A DNA stretch of 64,000 nt from Catalinimonas alkaloidigena (GTDB lineage Bacteria > Bacteroidota > Bacteroidia > Cytophagales > Cyclobacteriaceae), in contig NZ_JAQFIL010000001.1 of assembly GCF_029504655.1 (NCBI RefSeq), forward strand, positions 6,205,001-6,269,000, written 5' to 3'. Positions 27,516 to 37,920 of the stretch are shown here, piece by piece. The notes below the pieces were generated by a model. It had not been told where the DNA came from. It did no database searches and saw only the letters and a program-made list of their open reading frames with translations. A program made the translations under genes and the position numbers. The first letter of the stretch is position 1. The number at the start of each line of letters is the position of its first letter.

Positions 27516-30101
27516 TTATTGAAACCTTACCCCTATCAGACTTATATCATCTCTTTGTTCTGCTCCTTGTTGATGATCAGCAAAAGCGGCTAGCATAAAA
27601 TTCTTTTGGGATTCCATGGGTAGATGATGCCATGCCTTAAGGCAACTGGCTAACTGAGCTGACCCAAATCTTTTTCTCTCCTCATTTGGCTGATCAATAA
27701 TACCATCAGAACTTAAATAAATTTTGTCATCCTTATTCATTCGTAATTGATGCAAATCAAATGAAGCGGTTTGTCTGGAACTGCCTATTGAAATCCTGTT
27801 CCCTTTTACTTTGCTTACTTCACCTTCTTTGATTATCCATAGGGTATTTTTTGCTCCGGCATAGCATACATTATATTCACTACCGACCTTTTGTATGACA
27901 CAAATCCCAATATCCATGCCGTGCAAGCGGGAAGACTCATGGTAGCGTAAGCGTTCAAGTAATTTTTGGTGCAAAAAAGTGAGTATTGCACCAGGATCAC
28001 TCATTTGATGTGCCTGAATAGCTTCTGTAAGCAAACTATGTCCAATTAAGGTAATCAGCGCTCCGGGAACACCATGCCCTGTACAATCTGCCACAATTAA
28101 TATCTGATAATCTTCCTGTTGAGATACCCAGTAAAAGTCCCCTGAAACAATATCCTTGGGCATAAAAATAAGATAGCTCTCAGGAAAAAGCTCTTTGATG
28201 TAATCATCATTGGGCAAGATTGAGTCTTGAATCTGCTTGGCATACTCTATACTCTCCTGCACACGATTATGCACCAGCATTAACTGTTCTTTTTGGTCAG
28301 CCAGCAGTTCCCGGGTCTGTTCCAGGTAAAACATATGTTGCTTTAGCTCCTCTTCGTTACTATGTAGCAGCTCATTTTTATTCAATATTTCTTCTTTCTG
28401 CTGCTCAAGTCTTTTATTATCTTTACTTTTTTGGGTAAAACTAAAGGCTATAACTCCTATAATCAGTAAGCATAAACCCAAAATCCCATACCCATATTTA
28501 CGCAGATTAGCTTCCTTCAATAGACGTTCTTCCTTTAACTGGCGATCTGTTTCCAGTAGTTTGATAGTCTGTTTCTGTTTCTCCTGCTCTAATTTTTGTC
28601 TATGAATTCTCAATGATTGTAGCTCTTTTTCACGAGCCAGTTCTTCCAACTGTCTTTCCTGTTGCTCAGCCTTAAGCTTTTGGTTAGCAATATCCAAGGC
28701 CTGTTTAGCATTATTGCTTTCTAAAATTTGTTTAGATAGTGCAAGACTTTGTAATTCTTTTTCTTTTTTCAGGAGGGAAAGTTCCTGTGTCTGTAACTTT
28801 AGCTGCGTTTCTCGTCTTTCCTGCATCAATGCACTTTCTTCTTTTTCACCCCAGTAAGCTTTTATCTCTTCTTCTCTGGTAATTGCAGCCTGGTATCTCT
28901 GTTCCAGTTCATCTTGCTCTTTCTGAGCTTGCTGTGTAATGTAACTTCGAATTTCATCAAACTTCTCTCCGTACTCTTTAACCTTATCATCTCGCTTCTC
29001 TTTTCGGTAAATCATTTTTAGGAGACGATAGCTATCTAAAAGTACAAACCACGCTCTCTCCTCGAGTGCGACCTGGCTAGCAGCTAAAGCAGTCTTAAGT
29101 GCATCACTCTGCCTCCCACTCAGATAATAATGTGAAGCGATATAATTATTAATATCTGCCTCCCCTTTCCTGTTATTGTTATCTTTTTCTATCTGGAGCG
29201 CCCGCTCATAGTACTGAAGGGCCTGTTTATCATTTTCTAAATTACTGTAAGCCAACCCTACATTGATAAGTAAAATTACTGATGGCTTTTCTTTAAACTG
29301 TTCACTCAATGTGATTGCCTGCCTAAAGCTTTCAACGGCTTTCTTTTTTTCATCTAACCTTTGGTAGATAAAGCCCAGGTTATTTAAAGCACTAATCTCT
29401 TTCTGATATGCTTTACTATTAGCATATTCCTTTTGAAGCCACTGAGCATATACTAGTGCATCTTTATATCTTTCTTCTTTTTGGGCAATAGATAGCAGAG
29501 ACTTGTTAACTTTTTCCAGTTGTTCTGTAGACTGGCTTTTTCCAAAACCTTCCAATACCTTTTGTCCGTAAAGCTTAGCCTGTTCATAATTTTCTATTTC
29601 TAGAAAGCGCAGACACATTTCAAACCTGAGCATTAACAGCTTTTCTTTCTTGCCGTAGCCACTTATCAGGAGCTTTTCTAGCTGTTGGTCATAGAACAAA
29701 GCTTGCGCTAGAACCCTTTCCTGTATATATATATCAGACAGTAAATAATAAGTAGCTTCTTTGGCCGAAGGATTATTACTCCCTTCAAACTTAGATAGCG
29801 CCTGCAAGGCATATGACAAAGCATCCTGAAGTTTTCCGTCCTGATTTAACTTTTGAGCCTGTGCTAGATACTTGTACCCAATTTCTTCTGATTGGGAAGT
29901 ACTCTGCTTTACAGAATCTTCTAAGACTAAGTTTTGAGGATTTATTAAATGAGTATTTCCACTACTTTCATTTAGCGACTGGTCTTGACCAGAACCAGGT
30001 GATGGTAACAAGAATAGGAGGAATAGAACTTCAAGCAAGCTATAAAAAACACGCCTGTAACTACAATGCTTATATGTATTATTTATTTTCAGCTCTGCCA
30101 T
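27516..30101 (-). CDS. TPR sensor with SpoIIE/PP2C phosphatase domain (SiaA-like)
   Basis: 861 residues. Layout: signal peptide (about 1-39), tetratricopeptide repeats (about 70-390; NNLGFIYQRLDEKKKAVESF and others), a long Glu/Gln/Lys coiled coil (about 395-530), one membrane helix (GILGLCLLIIGVIAFSF), a second coiled coil, then a PP2C domain (about 642-861). Metal-binding aspartates are present in DIVSGDFYW (Asp655), VADCTGHGVPG (Asp672), LSSDGIID (Asp799) and QRDDIS, so the phosphatase should be active. The TPR part lies in the periplasm and the phosphatase in the cytoplasm. It would dephosphorylate the SiaC-like protein. Pseudomonas SiaA has a different sensor region. The start is 4 bases after the TonB-receptor stop. 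Confidence 0.92.
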   Translation of the reverse strand: MAELKINNTYKHCSYRRVFYSLLEVLFLLFLLPSPGSGQDQSLNESSGNTHLINPQNLVLEDSVKQSTSQSEEIGYKYLAQAQKLNQDGKLQDALSYALQALSKFEGSNNPSAKEATYYLLSDIYIQERVLAQALFYDQQLEKLLISGYGKKEKLLMLRFEMCLRFLEIENYEQAKLYGQKVLEGFGKSQSTEQLEKVNKSLLSIAQKEERYKDALVYAQWLQKEYANSKAYQKEISALNNLGFIYQRLDEKKKAVESFRQAITLSEQFKEKPSVILLINVGLAYSNLENDKQALQYYERALQIEKDNNNRKGEADINNYIASHYYLSGRQSDALKTALAASQVALEERAWFVLLDSYRLLKMIYRKEKRDDKVKEYGEKFDEIRSYITQQAQKEQDELEQRYQAAITREEEIKAYWGEKEESALMQERRETQLKLQTQELSLLKKEKELQSLALSKQILESNNAKQALDIANQKLKAEQQERQLEELAREKELQSLRIHRQKLEQEKQKQTIKLLETDRQLKEERLLKEANLRKYGYGILGLCLLIIGVIAFSFTQKSKDNKRLEQQKEEILNKNELLHSNEEELKQHMFYLEQTRELLADQKEQLMLVHNRVQESIEYAKQIQDSILPNDDYIKELFPESYLIFMPKDIVSGDFYWVSQQEDYQILIVADCTGHGVPGALITLIGHSLLTEAIQAHQMSDPGAILTFLHQKLLERLRYHESSRLHGMDIGICVIQKVGSEYNVCYAGAKNTLWIIKEGEVSKVKGNRISIGSSRQTASFDLHQLRMNKDDKIYLSSDGIIDQPNEERKRFGSAQLASCLKAWHHLPMESQKNFMLAAFADHQQGAEQRDDISLIGVRFQ

Positions 30102-30104
30102 TTT

Positions 30105-32096
30105 TTAAAGCACCATATTCAGCCCTATCGTGATTAACCTATTGTGCTGATCAGCAAATGGGATAACCACTTCCTGTCTATTAGTCAGGTTCCTAATATT
30201 TACATACACAGAGTATTGATCCCATATCTTATAGTTCACTTTAGTATTTACAAACCACTGGGGAGAGACCAAATAAGCTGCGCTATCCAGCACATAGTGT
30301 TCGCTATAATAGTAGAGGCCCGCGTTAATATTCAGGCGGTCAAAAAAAGTAGTAAAGTTCCCACTTAAAGATCCCGACCAAAGTGGATAATTCGGAAATG
30401 CCTCTTCCTTTTCAATCAACCTGGTCACTTGTCCTAATACTGTCCAACGATTGATCTGATAATTACCTTCAAAAGTACTCCCTACAGCTGGCATATTTTC
30501 CAGATATGGAGGTTCACCCATTTTTTGATAAAAGCCTGAAATACCAATCATTCCTCTATTGGTCCAATGTTGACGAACTCCAAAAGCATAGCTTAACATT
30601 TTGATAGCCGCAGGGCCCACCCCATGTATGGTGTCTCTATATAACTGTTGGGTAGTTTTATATACCTGAGAAGCACTGGCCTGAAGGGCGGTATTCTTCT
30701 TCAAAAACCATTCTGTAGCAAAATGAAAGCCTAATGGATAATCTAAATTTTGTAAGCTTTGGTAAACCCTCTGACTGGAAGACAGATGCAAACGATTTTT
30801 GGCAAAAGTAGCTGTCTGCTGAAAATATAAAGAACCACTAAGCTGAGACCAATCTTCAGCTAGTGGGATGGCATCTGCTACCAGTGTCAATTTGTTAAGA
30901 GTGTCACCTGAAGGTGTAAACTGATCATTTATCCATTCTGTACCAACTAGTAAAGAGTATTTGCCCAATGACTTATGGTATTCTAGCCTGGCACCTGTTC
31001 TGGCATTATGATATTGCCAACCTGCGTAACCAGTAGCATAATTTCTGTCTCCTGACTGATGAAAGATATGTGAACTCCATTGAGGCGTAGCAAAATGAAT
31101 ATTTATCCAACGACGCTGTTCTTCCCTATGCGTAACGAAAATTTCATCTGAAGGCATAAATATACTCTGAGCCTGAGCGTTTTGTACTCCTAAATCTACA
31201 CTGACAGATTTATCTTCATTCCACTGATAAGCAGAGCTAAGGTGAAAAGCACTAGACTGTACAGCAAGTTCTGTGTACTGATGCGTTTGTGAGGCATCAG
31301 GCTGAAAGAATAACAAAGAATCACTTCTGATATAGCGGCTTACCGAGTTGACATAATATTGATCTTGAAAACGCTGACTTGCCTGATAGTGCCCTCCTAC
31401 TCTGACAGCAAACTTATCATTAATACCGATGTTCAAGCTTCCGTGATATCGGTATGACTGAAATTGTCCTACTTGCAGATTTGCTTGTAATTGAGTACCC
31501 GATGTGTTCTTACTTTTTATTGTAACTATATTGATCACACCCACTGCACCACCGTAACCAAACCAGCTTCCGTGAGGCGAGCGGATCAGTTCAATTCTTT
31601 CAATATCTTCTATGCTGACTGGCATTGCCTCCCACCAAACTTGACCAGTTAAGGCATCATTAAAAGGAACAGCGTTAATAAGTAAGAGCAAATTTTCTTC
31701 AACCTGTACGTTGGAGTTGCTACTAAAGCTATTCGCTATTCCTCTATATTCTACATCATACAAACCATTAGCTTTAGGCTTTACCACAAATTCAGGAAGT
31801 AACTGTAGAGCTTCAGGTATATTGTTGACGCCTGACTGCCTGATCCTTTCTTTCGTCAGTACATTAACGTTTAACGCAACTTCCTTCAGACTATCCAATT
31901 TACGGTTTGCTGCATAAATCATAAGTTCCTGCTCACGGAGTACTTTCTCCAGAGGTAAGTCCTTACTGATTTGTAGCTGATACATAGTCGTACTGTCCAC
32001 ACTGGATTGTCCCCAGCATTGAGCACTGCTGAAGATCATTATCATACAGCACAAGCTAATATAGATGCTATGGTGTGACAAGTTTAAAATCCGCAT
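30105..32096 (-). CDS. TonB-dependent receptor in the signalling operon
   Basis: 663 residues: signal peptide ending near AQCWGQ, a short linker rather than the carboxypeptidase-like domain of SusC proteins, a plug (about 75-200; GVNNIPEALQLLPEF, IERIELIRSPHGSWFGYGGA) and a small barrel ending DQHNRLITIGLNMVL. Barrel segments such as YSVYVNIRNLTNRQEVVIPF are typical. The last residue is leucine instead of the usual aromatic. The first 13 bases overlap the end of the FN3 gene and its stop is 3 bases from the next start, indicating translational coupling. It may import or sense a ligand whose presence is relayed to the downstream phosphatase. No SusD partner is encoded. Confidence 0.9.
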   Translation of the reverse strand: MRILNLSHHSIYISLCCMIMIFSSAQCWGQSSVDSTTMYQLQISKDLPLEKVLREQELMIYAANRKLDSLKEVALNVNVLTKERIRQSGVNNIPEALQLLPEFVVKPKANGLYDVEYRGIANSFSSNSNVQVEENLLLLINAVPFNDALTGQVWWEAMPVSIEDIERIELIRSPHGSWFGYGGAVGVINIVTIKSKNTSGTQLQANLQVGQFQSYRYHGSLNIGINDKFAVRVGGHYQASQRFQDQYYVNSVSRYIRSDSLLFFQPDASQTHQYTELAVQSSAFHLSSAYQWNEDKSVSVDLGVQNAQAQSIFMPSDEIFVTHREEQRRWINIHFATPQWSSHIFHQSGDRNYATGYAGWQYHNARTGARLEYHKSLGKYSLLVGTEWINDQFTPSGDTLNKLTLVADAIPLAEDWSQLSGSLYFQQTATFAKNRLHLSSSQRVYQSLQNLDYPLGFHFATEWFLKKNTALQASASQVYKTTQQLYRDTIHGVGPAAIKMLSYAFGVRQHWTNRGMIGISGFYQKMGEPPYLENMPAVGSTFEGNYQINRWTVLGQVTRLIEKEEAFPNYPLWSGSLSGNFTTFFDRLNINAGLYYYSEHYVLDSAAYLVSPQWFVNTKVNYKIWDQYSVYVNIRNLTNRQEVVIPFADQHNRLITIGLNMVL

Positions 32097-34264
32097 GACT
32101 GGAATATATACGTTTGTGTAGGGAAACCATTTCCTGAATACAACTTAGTGGGCATACCTACCTGATTTGTATCATATATATAGGCTTTATTTTCCCAGGT
32201 ATCAGTAACGAACTCCTGGTAAAAGCTGGTAACCGAGCTGGATACAAAACCTAAAATTGCAGAGCCTGTAGGGTCATTTAACAAAGCATTAACCTGAGGA
32301 GAAAACTGATAGTTAGGATTAAAATGATCTGCATACTTCCAGCTTTTTATGAGCTGGTTCGCCGCATTTCTGGCTTCTATAATATTCTCTCCCGAGTAAG
32401 TATAGTTCTCCTGAGTATTTAAAGTTGATTTAGTATGATCCGCATATTTGCTAACCTGAATTACTTTTCCCTCAGAATCATATGCTAATGTAGTGTAATC
32501 TAGCGTAGTATTGGTTTCATCCTGCCGGTGAAGTGACACCCATTGGTCGTTCTGATAGCCGAATGTCCATATCTCTTTAAGAACCAAAATATTCGGCGAT
32601 TCTTCTTCGTATTTGTTCGCTTCAACTAGTTGTTCATCTTGGTAAATCAACTCCCAATTGTATCGTGCAATATTTGTGCTATCACCACTAATACTTATTA
32701 GCTGACCGGCATTTTCGGTATAACTCTCAACCCAACCGTCATCCCATATTTTTTTACTTAATAAACAGTTCGGAGGAACAGAAGCTGAAACTGTTAATAC
32801 TGCCTGTCCCGCTGATTTTACAGTACCATTTTTACTTACTACCCGCACATAATATTTTTGTAATGGATCAGTTCCCTCTACTTTCCATGTATTTCCTATT
32901 ACCTCTTTTAAATCATATCCAGAAAGAACAGTATTAAAACTACTATCCTCGGCCACACTGAGAAGATAGCTTTTAGCTCCTTCCGCTTCACTCCAGGAGA
33001 GTGTAAAAGAATTTAGTACCTGGGTTGTTATTTCTAGGCTCTGCGGAGCCTCCAGTGGATAAGTACTAATCACGAAAATTTCCGAATAATCTGAATATGT
33101 ATTGAAGCCTTGTGCTTTAATACGCAGGTAATAATCTGTCCCCGGTGTTAAGCCTGTAAATGTGTAGGTAAAGTCGCTAGTTGTTAGTCCATTGAACTCA
33201 GGGAGGGTACTTGTGAAATCAATGTCAGTGGCTAAGTCTAACTCATAACTCTCAGCATTTGCAACGGTGACCCAGTTGGCGGAAAATTGACTTGCGCCTA
33301 TTTCTGTAGGCTCAAGTATGTCGGGAGCAGCAAGCCCCTTAGTCTTGATTTTCAAAGTAGATGAGTAAGCAGAATACATGGTATCCTGTTTTGCCCTCAA
33401 TCTGAAATAGTAGGTAGTATTTCCATCCAGACCTTCTACTTTAGCTTGTGTATTCTGTATATCTTTTATAATGATGGTAGGAGTATTGTGCTCATCAAAT
33501 AGTGGATCTGCACTTGCTTCTACCTCATAAGCATCAGCTTGGGGAACAGCTTCCCAGTACAGGGTGGCCGAAGTATATTGTATATCTTGGCTATCAGTGA
33601 TTACAGGTTTATCTAATTGGGTAGTTATTGCATATTTAACATTAGAGGGTATTGAGTAGAAGCTTCCCCTTTTTGATTTTACTCTATAGAAATACCCTTG
33701 CTTTTCTTTCAGGTCAGTAATGGTTAATACAGTATCCTGATTACTACTACTTTCGTAGGTGTTTATAATATTCTCAAAGTCAATTTGAGATGATACTTCT
33801 AATAAATAACCATCTGCAGCTTCTACTTCAGACCATATCGCTGTAATTTGATTGATACCTATACTTATAGGTTCTAGTGCTAGTGGGCTTGGCAATGCCG
33901 TAGTAGATATTTCTTGTGTATCTGAATACTTTAAAATAGAACCTGATATAGTTTGGGCCCCCACTCTATAATAATATATGGTAGAAGGGTCAAGGTCTTG
34001 TACCTCATAAAATGTTTCTTTCACTTCAACTGGATATTCTTCACTTAGCTTTACTTTGAAATCAGAATCCAAAGCAATATCCAATAAATAGAAGTCAACC
34101 GATGGAAAAGGAGTCCACTGAATTATAAAACTATTGGGGTTGATACTCCTAGGCTCTTCTATTCTGGGTGAAGGCTGAATGAATTCTTTTTTCTCACTGT
34201 CACATCCCCAAGAAAATAGAATCAGAAAAAGAAACCGGAGTAAAGGGTAATATCCTGTTTTCAC
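32084..34264 (-). CDS. Lipoprotein with five fibronectin type III domains
   Basis: 726 residues starting at GTG (34264); an overlapping ATG is followed at once by TGA, and no other start would keep the signal. The lipobox is LFSWGC, followed by acidic DSEKKE. Five FN3 domains follow in series (about residues 33-490), each with the pattern W-x-V-x-A-x-x-Y-x-L and Y-Y-x-R-V. The remaining C-terminal part of about 230 residues has YD-repeat-like strands (LAYDSEGKVIQVSKYAD, YTYSGENIIEA). It is the first gene of the six-gene signalling operon. A surface adhesin or ligand-capture role is inferred from domains and lipidation. Confidence 0.88.
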   Translation of the reverse strand: MKTGYYPLLRFLFLILFSWGCDSEKKEFIQPSPRIEEPRSINPNSFIIQWTPFPSVDFYLLDIALDSDFKVKLSEEYPVEVKETFYEVQDLDPSTIYYYRVGAQTISGSILKYSDTQEISTTALPSPLALEPISIGINQITAIWSEVEAADGYLLEVSSQIDFENIINTYESSSNQDTVLTITDLKEKQGYFYRVKSKRGSFYSIPSNVKYAITTQLDKPVITDSQDIQYTSATLYWEAVPQADAYEVEASADPLFDEHNTPTIIIKDIQNTQAKVEGLDGNTTYYFRLRAKQDTMYSAYSSTLKIKTKGLAAPDILEPTEIGASQFSANWVTVANAESYELDLATDIDFTSTLPEFNGLTTSDFTYTFTGLTPGTDYYLRIKAQGFNTYSDYSEIFVISTYPLEAPQSLEITTQVLNSFTLSWSEAEGAKSYLLSVAEDSSFNTVLSGYDLKEVIGNTWKVEGTDPLQKYYVRVVSKNGTVKSAGQAVLTVSASVPPNCLLSKKIWDDGWVESYTENAGQLISISGDSTNIARYNWELIYQDEQLVEANKYEEESPNILVLKEIWTFGYQNDQWVSLHRQDETNTTLDYTTLAYDSEGKVIQVSKYADHTKSTLNTQENYTYSGENIIEARNAANQLIKSWKYADHFNPNYQFSPQVNALLNDPTGSAILGFVSSSVTSFYQEFVTDTWENKAYIYDTNQVGMPTKLYSGNGFPTQTYIFQSCGF

Positions 34265-35050
34265 ATTTTTTTCCTATAAAAATACTAGGATTACCCAAAA
34301 AAGTTAAAATCATAAGGCTTGCAGCAATTCCGAGTAAGCATGAAATCACTTGGAAATAAATATTAATACATTAACAGGCTGACAAACCGCTTAAACAATA
34401 CAAGCCCTTCATTACAACCCATGACGCAAATAATTTGATAATTTATAAATTATCATGATATAGCACAAAGATATACCTGTTATATAAGGTGAGCTGAGTC
34501 GAAAACAGCGCTCGAGTAGATATTTTATCATAGCAATGATGGGAGTAAGGCCTGGCATTGATTTACCAAATTTTTCCCTCGATATCGTTCTTTTGTATGT
34601 CTCTGGTTTTTGGGTTTTTCCGCTTTACATTACATCTATATCCGAAAAAAATAGGTTGAGCCAAAATAGAATCATATGGTTATAAGTATTCCTTTAACCA
34701 TACTTTTAGGGGGAAAATATTATTTAATATTAAATTATTATATGATAAACTATATTTACAACACTTCTCAAATGTTAATAATCGAAAGTAATTACTCCAT
34801 GTAATATTAGTGGGATAATGTGAAGCAATACATAGCCTGAAAGATACTTTAAGATGAATTTTTACTCTTTTTCCTTATTTTTTCTATGTAATTTTTATAG
34901 CTATTGTATATACTTTTATTCAAAATCTCACATTTATACATCAGTTGCTGATTGAAAAAATCATACTAAAACTTTAAAAAGTTACATTTTGATTTTTTTT
35001 TGCTAGCTTTGGTACATGGATTTGAATTTGTGGCTTTAATCTAAGAATGT
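34265..35050. other. Divergent intergenic region of the signalling operon
   Basis: About 0.79 kb of AT-rich DNA between the FN3 lipoprotein (minus) and the PAS kinase (plus). It contains one perfect 8-bp inverted repeat, TATGGTTA (34675-34682) and TAACCATA (34695-34702), and a -7 box near 35004. No coding frame with a recognisable domain and no RNA gene was seen. Confidence 0.6.
35004..35011 (+). promoter_or_regulatory. -7 box TAGCTTTG before the PAS kinase
   Basis: An exact TAnnTTTG match lies 40 bases before the kinase ATG at 35051. A TTTG at 34988 is too close to be a standard -33 element. Confidence 0.5.
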
Positions 35051-36199
35051 ATGGAGACTATGTACCAAAAAATTGCTGAAGACTTACAAACCAACACAGG
35101 AGCCCAAGATTGCTCTTTCAACCCTTATGAATGTATAGGTAAAAGTGTTTCAGATATGGTTATTTCTTTTGATCATAACTTTACAGTTACCTATTTAAAT
35201 GAAAAAGCTGCTCAGTTATTAAATTATAAACAAGAGGAATTGATTGGCTTTCATATCATTGAACTTTTCCCTAAAAGTCAGATTGAGTTTTTAGAGGTAT
35301 TATTGCAAGAAGTCCTTGAGAAAAAACAAGTCTACAACCGCCGTACCTGCTTTAGTGTACGAGGAAAAAAGCAATTACCGGTATCCTTATCTTTTTCTAC
35401 ACTTTCACAGGAAGAAACTACAAACTTTGTTATGATTGCAAAAGATGACAGGCAACTTGTTAGAGCTACAGAAGAGCTCAAAAAGAAGAATGCTGAATTA
35501 GAAACACTGATTTATCGTATATCACATGACTTAAAAGGCCCATTGGCTTCTATGAATGGTCTTTTTCAGTTAATGGAGTTAGAAGCTGATAATCCTGAAG
35601 CTAGCCAAAACTATATGCAGCTAATCAAAAAGAGTGCGCATAGATTGGAGGAAAAGCTTTTAGGCTTACTTGAACTTGGGCTATCTAAAAAAGAGGCGAT
35701 TGAATATAAGCCTATCCCAATAAGAGAGAAGCTGGAAGATATTATCCGTGATTTGCAATCTTTTCCCGGCAAGGAAGAAGTACTGATACACCTAACAGCT
35801 ACCGAAAATTTTACTTTCAATACTGAGGAAAAGATTTTTCAATCTATCATGCAAAACTTAATAGAAAATAGTATTAAGTACCGCAGGCCTAATATTTCAG
35901 ATGCTGTAACAAAAATATCCGTTCGTAGATATAAAGAAGGCGTCAAAATAAAGGTAAAAGACAATGGCTTAGGTATGGACAAGGACCTCCAAAAACGCGC
36001 TTTCGATATGTTCTATAGAGGGCACAACCACACTGAAGGCTCCGGTTTAGGAATGTTTATTGTCAAAACTCACGTGGAAAAACTGGGAGGGCAGATAGGA
36101 ATTAAAAGTACACCACAAATGGGTACAGAGGTTTGGCTGTATTTACCCGACCCCAAATTATATGATGAAAATTATGGAAAATTACTTGCCGACTCATAA
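35051..36199 (+). CDS. PAS-domain sensor histidine kinase, cytoplasmic
   Basis: 382 residues with no membrane segment. A PAS domain (about 28-135; VISFDHNFTVTYLNEKAAQLL) leads through a coiled coil to a HisKA helix (YRISHDLKGPLASMNG, His159) and a HATPase domain: N-box MQNLIENSIKYR, G1 KDNGLGMDKDL, F-box FDMFYRG, G2 GSGLGMFIVK. It is a soluble two-component kinase for a cytoplasmic signal. It has no adjacent response regulator in its own operon. The nearest receiver is the lone one at 26116, at the end of the divergent operon, which makes it a plausible partner. It converges with nuoD, leaving one base between stops. Confidence 0.92.
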   Translation: METMYQKIAEDLQTNTGAQDCSFNPYECIGKSVSDMVISFDHNFTVTYLNEKAAQLLNYKQEELIGFHIIELFPKSQIEFLEVLLQEVLEKKQVYNRRTCFSVRGKKQLPVSLSFSTLSQEETTNFVMIAKDDRQLVRATEELKKKNAELETLIYRISHDLKGPLASMNGLFQLMELEADNPEASQNYMQLIKKSAHRLEEKLLGLLELGLSKKEAIEYKPIPIREKLEDIIRDLQSFPGKEEVLIHLTATENFTFNTEEKIFQSIMQNLIENSIKYRRPNISDAVTKISVRRYKEGVKIKVKDNGLGMDKDLQKRAFDMFYRGHNHTEGSGLGMFIVKTHVEKLGGQIGIKSTPQMGTEVWLYLPDPKLYDENYGKLLADS

Positions 36200-36200
36200 A

Positions 36201-37418
36201 CTATCTATCAACTTCTCCTAGGACAATATCTATAGATCCCAATATGGCAATCAGGTCAGCAATCATACAACCTTTAGAGATTTCACTGATCACAGAAAGG
36301 TTTACAAAACAACTACTACGCGCCTTACAGCGAAAAGGAATATCGCTTTTGCCATCGGTTCTAAAATAAAACCCAAGTTCACCCCGAGGATTCTCGGCAC
36401 GCACGTAAAAATCCTGCTTTTTGGGGCGAATCTTTTTGGGAACCAATGCACGTGGATCAAATTTACGGTCACGTGTAAGATCTCCGGTAAGTCGTTCCAG
36501 GCACTGCTCAACAATTTTTAATGACTCATAGCATTCTCTTACTCGCACATGAGTACGATCCCAGCAATCACCTACGCTGCCCATAAGCCCTTCGCCTACT
36601 GGAATATCAAAATCCAGTTCCGGATAAATAGAATATCCATCTACTTTCCGCAAGTCTAGCTTCAGCCCTGAGCCTCTTAACATAGGCCCCGAAATGCCAT
36701 AATTGATAGCGACATCCAGAGGAAGCAAACCAACATTGGCGGTACGTTCTACAAAGATTTTATTATTCATTACCAGCTTTTCCAACTCCCCCAGTTTTGG
36801 CTTTAAGTACTTGATAAAGGCAGCGCAGCGTTCTTCAAACCCTAGTGGCAAATCATAAAAAAGCCCTCCAATCCAAATGTAATTGTATAGCATGCGCGCC
36901 CCACATGTCCATTCCAAAAGTCTCATGATATGTTCTCGGTCACGCATCAGCCAAAGAAAAGGTGTGTAAGCGCCAATATCCATAGCATAAGTTCCTACTG
37001 CCACAAAATGAGAAGCCAGCCGGTTCAGTTCGGCGACCAATACTCTTATATATTCTACACGAGGAGGTATCTGGTCAGCAATACCTAACATTTGCTCTAC
37101 GCCCATCGCAAAGGCATGCTCAGAATTCATAGAGGCCAGATAATCCATCCTGTCTACGAACGGTAATATTTGATTGTAAGGCAGGTTTTCAGCATGTTTT
37201 TCAAAGCAGCGATGCAAATAGCCTAAATGAGGCACTACATCAACAATAACCTCTCCGTTAGTGATCACTTCTAAACGTAATACTCCATGTGTAGAGGGAT
37301 GTTGTGGGCCAACATTCACAATCATCTCTTCCGATTTCAGATCTTCAGCTTTGAATTTGTTAGGTTCAGACTTTCTCAGATGCTGCTCGTCAAACTGATA
37401 TTGTATTGGATTCGCCAT
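36201..37418 (-). CDS. nuoD: NADH-quinone oxidoreductase subunit D
   Basis: 405 residues, the 49-kDa subunit of respiratory complex I, which shapes the quinone site with NuoB. Motifs: [16 protein letters not shown] near residue 30, [43 protein letters not shown] and a C-terminal [26 protein letters not shown]. It sits last in the group nuoA-B-C-D, one base after nuoC. The next gene downstream is a convergent kinase, so nuoE onwards are not encoded here. It acts on the cytoplasmic side of the inner membrane. Confidence 0.96.
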   Translation of the reverse strand: MANPIQYQFDEQHLRKSEPNKFKAEDLKSEEMIVNVGPQHPSTHGVLRLEVITNGEVIVDVVPHLGYLHRCFEKHAENLPYNQILPFVDRMDYLASMNSEHAFAMGVEQMLGIADQIPPRVEYIRVLVAELNRLASHFVAVGTYAMDIGAYTPFLWLMRDREHIMRLLEWTCGARMLYNYIWIGGLFYDLPLGFEERCAAFIKYLKPKLGELEKLVMNNKIFVERTANVGLLPLDVAINYGISGPMLRGSGLKLDLRKVDGYSIYPELDFDIPVGEGLMGSVGDCWDRTHVRVRECYESLKIVEQCLERLTGDLTRDRKFDPRALVPKKIRPKKQDFYVRAENPRGELGFYFRTDGKSDIPFRCKARSSCFVNLSVISEISKGCMIADLIAILGSIDIVLGEVDR

Positions 37419-37419
37419 G

Positions 37420-37920
37420 CTAGTAGATTACCTTGATACCGTGATAATATTCCTGCTCTTTATAGTCCTTGCGAAGGGGGTGACCCTCCCAGTCATTAGG
37501 CAACAAAATGCGGCGCTGATCAGGATGACCACTGAAATGAATACCTACTAAATCATACGCTTCACGCTCGTGCCAATCCGCAGTACGCCAGATATGACTT
37601 ACGGTAGGCACCTCGGCATAGGCCTGGCTTTCAGTCTCTCTGGTAATAATTATCTGCAATGACAATTGAAAATTATAAGGAATGGAGTACAGATGGTAAA
37701 TCACTTCCATTGTTCCCTGCTCAGGACCATTATCCATACCAGTCAGGCAAGCCAGATAATCAAAGTAGGTCTTTTCATTGGTATGCAACGCCATGCAAAC
37801 TTCTGCAATCTTGGCAGCCGGAATATGGAGCATGGGAGGAGAAGCATCAGTATCTGTTGCTAAAACGATATCTTCACCAAATTTATCAGTTAAAAGAGCT
37901 TGAATTTCTTCCAGAATCAT
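37420..37920 (-). CDS. nuoC: NADH-quinone oxidoreductase subunit C
   Basis: 166 residues, the 30-kDa subunit of complex I. The family signature is clear in [38 protein letters not shown], which starts near residue 117. NuoC is separate from NuoD here, unlike the fused NuoCD of enterobacteria. Its ATG overlaps the nuoB stop by four bases, so the two are translationally coupled. Confidence 0.95.
   Translation of the reverse strand: MILEEIQALLTDKFGEDIVLATDTDASPPMLHIPAAKIAEVCMALHTNEKTYFDYLACLTGMDNGPEQGTMEVIYHLYSIPYNFQLSLQIIITRETESQAYAEVPTVSHIWRTADWHEREAYDLVGIHFSGHPDQRRILLPNDWEGHPLRKDYKEQEYYHGIKVIY

Noticed and set aside
27516..30101. Histidine kinase assignment for the TPR/coiled-coil protein
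   Set aside because: Its N-terminal layout resembles the TPR kinase at the left edge, but the C-terminus has PP2C aspartate motifs and no HisKA or HATPase motif.
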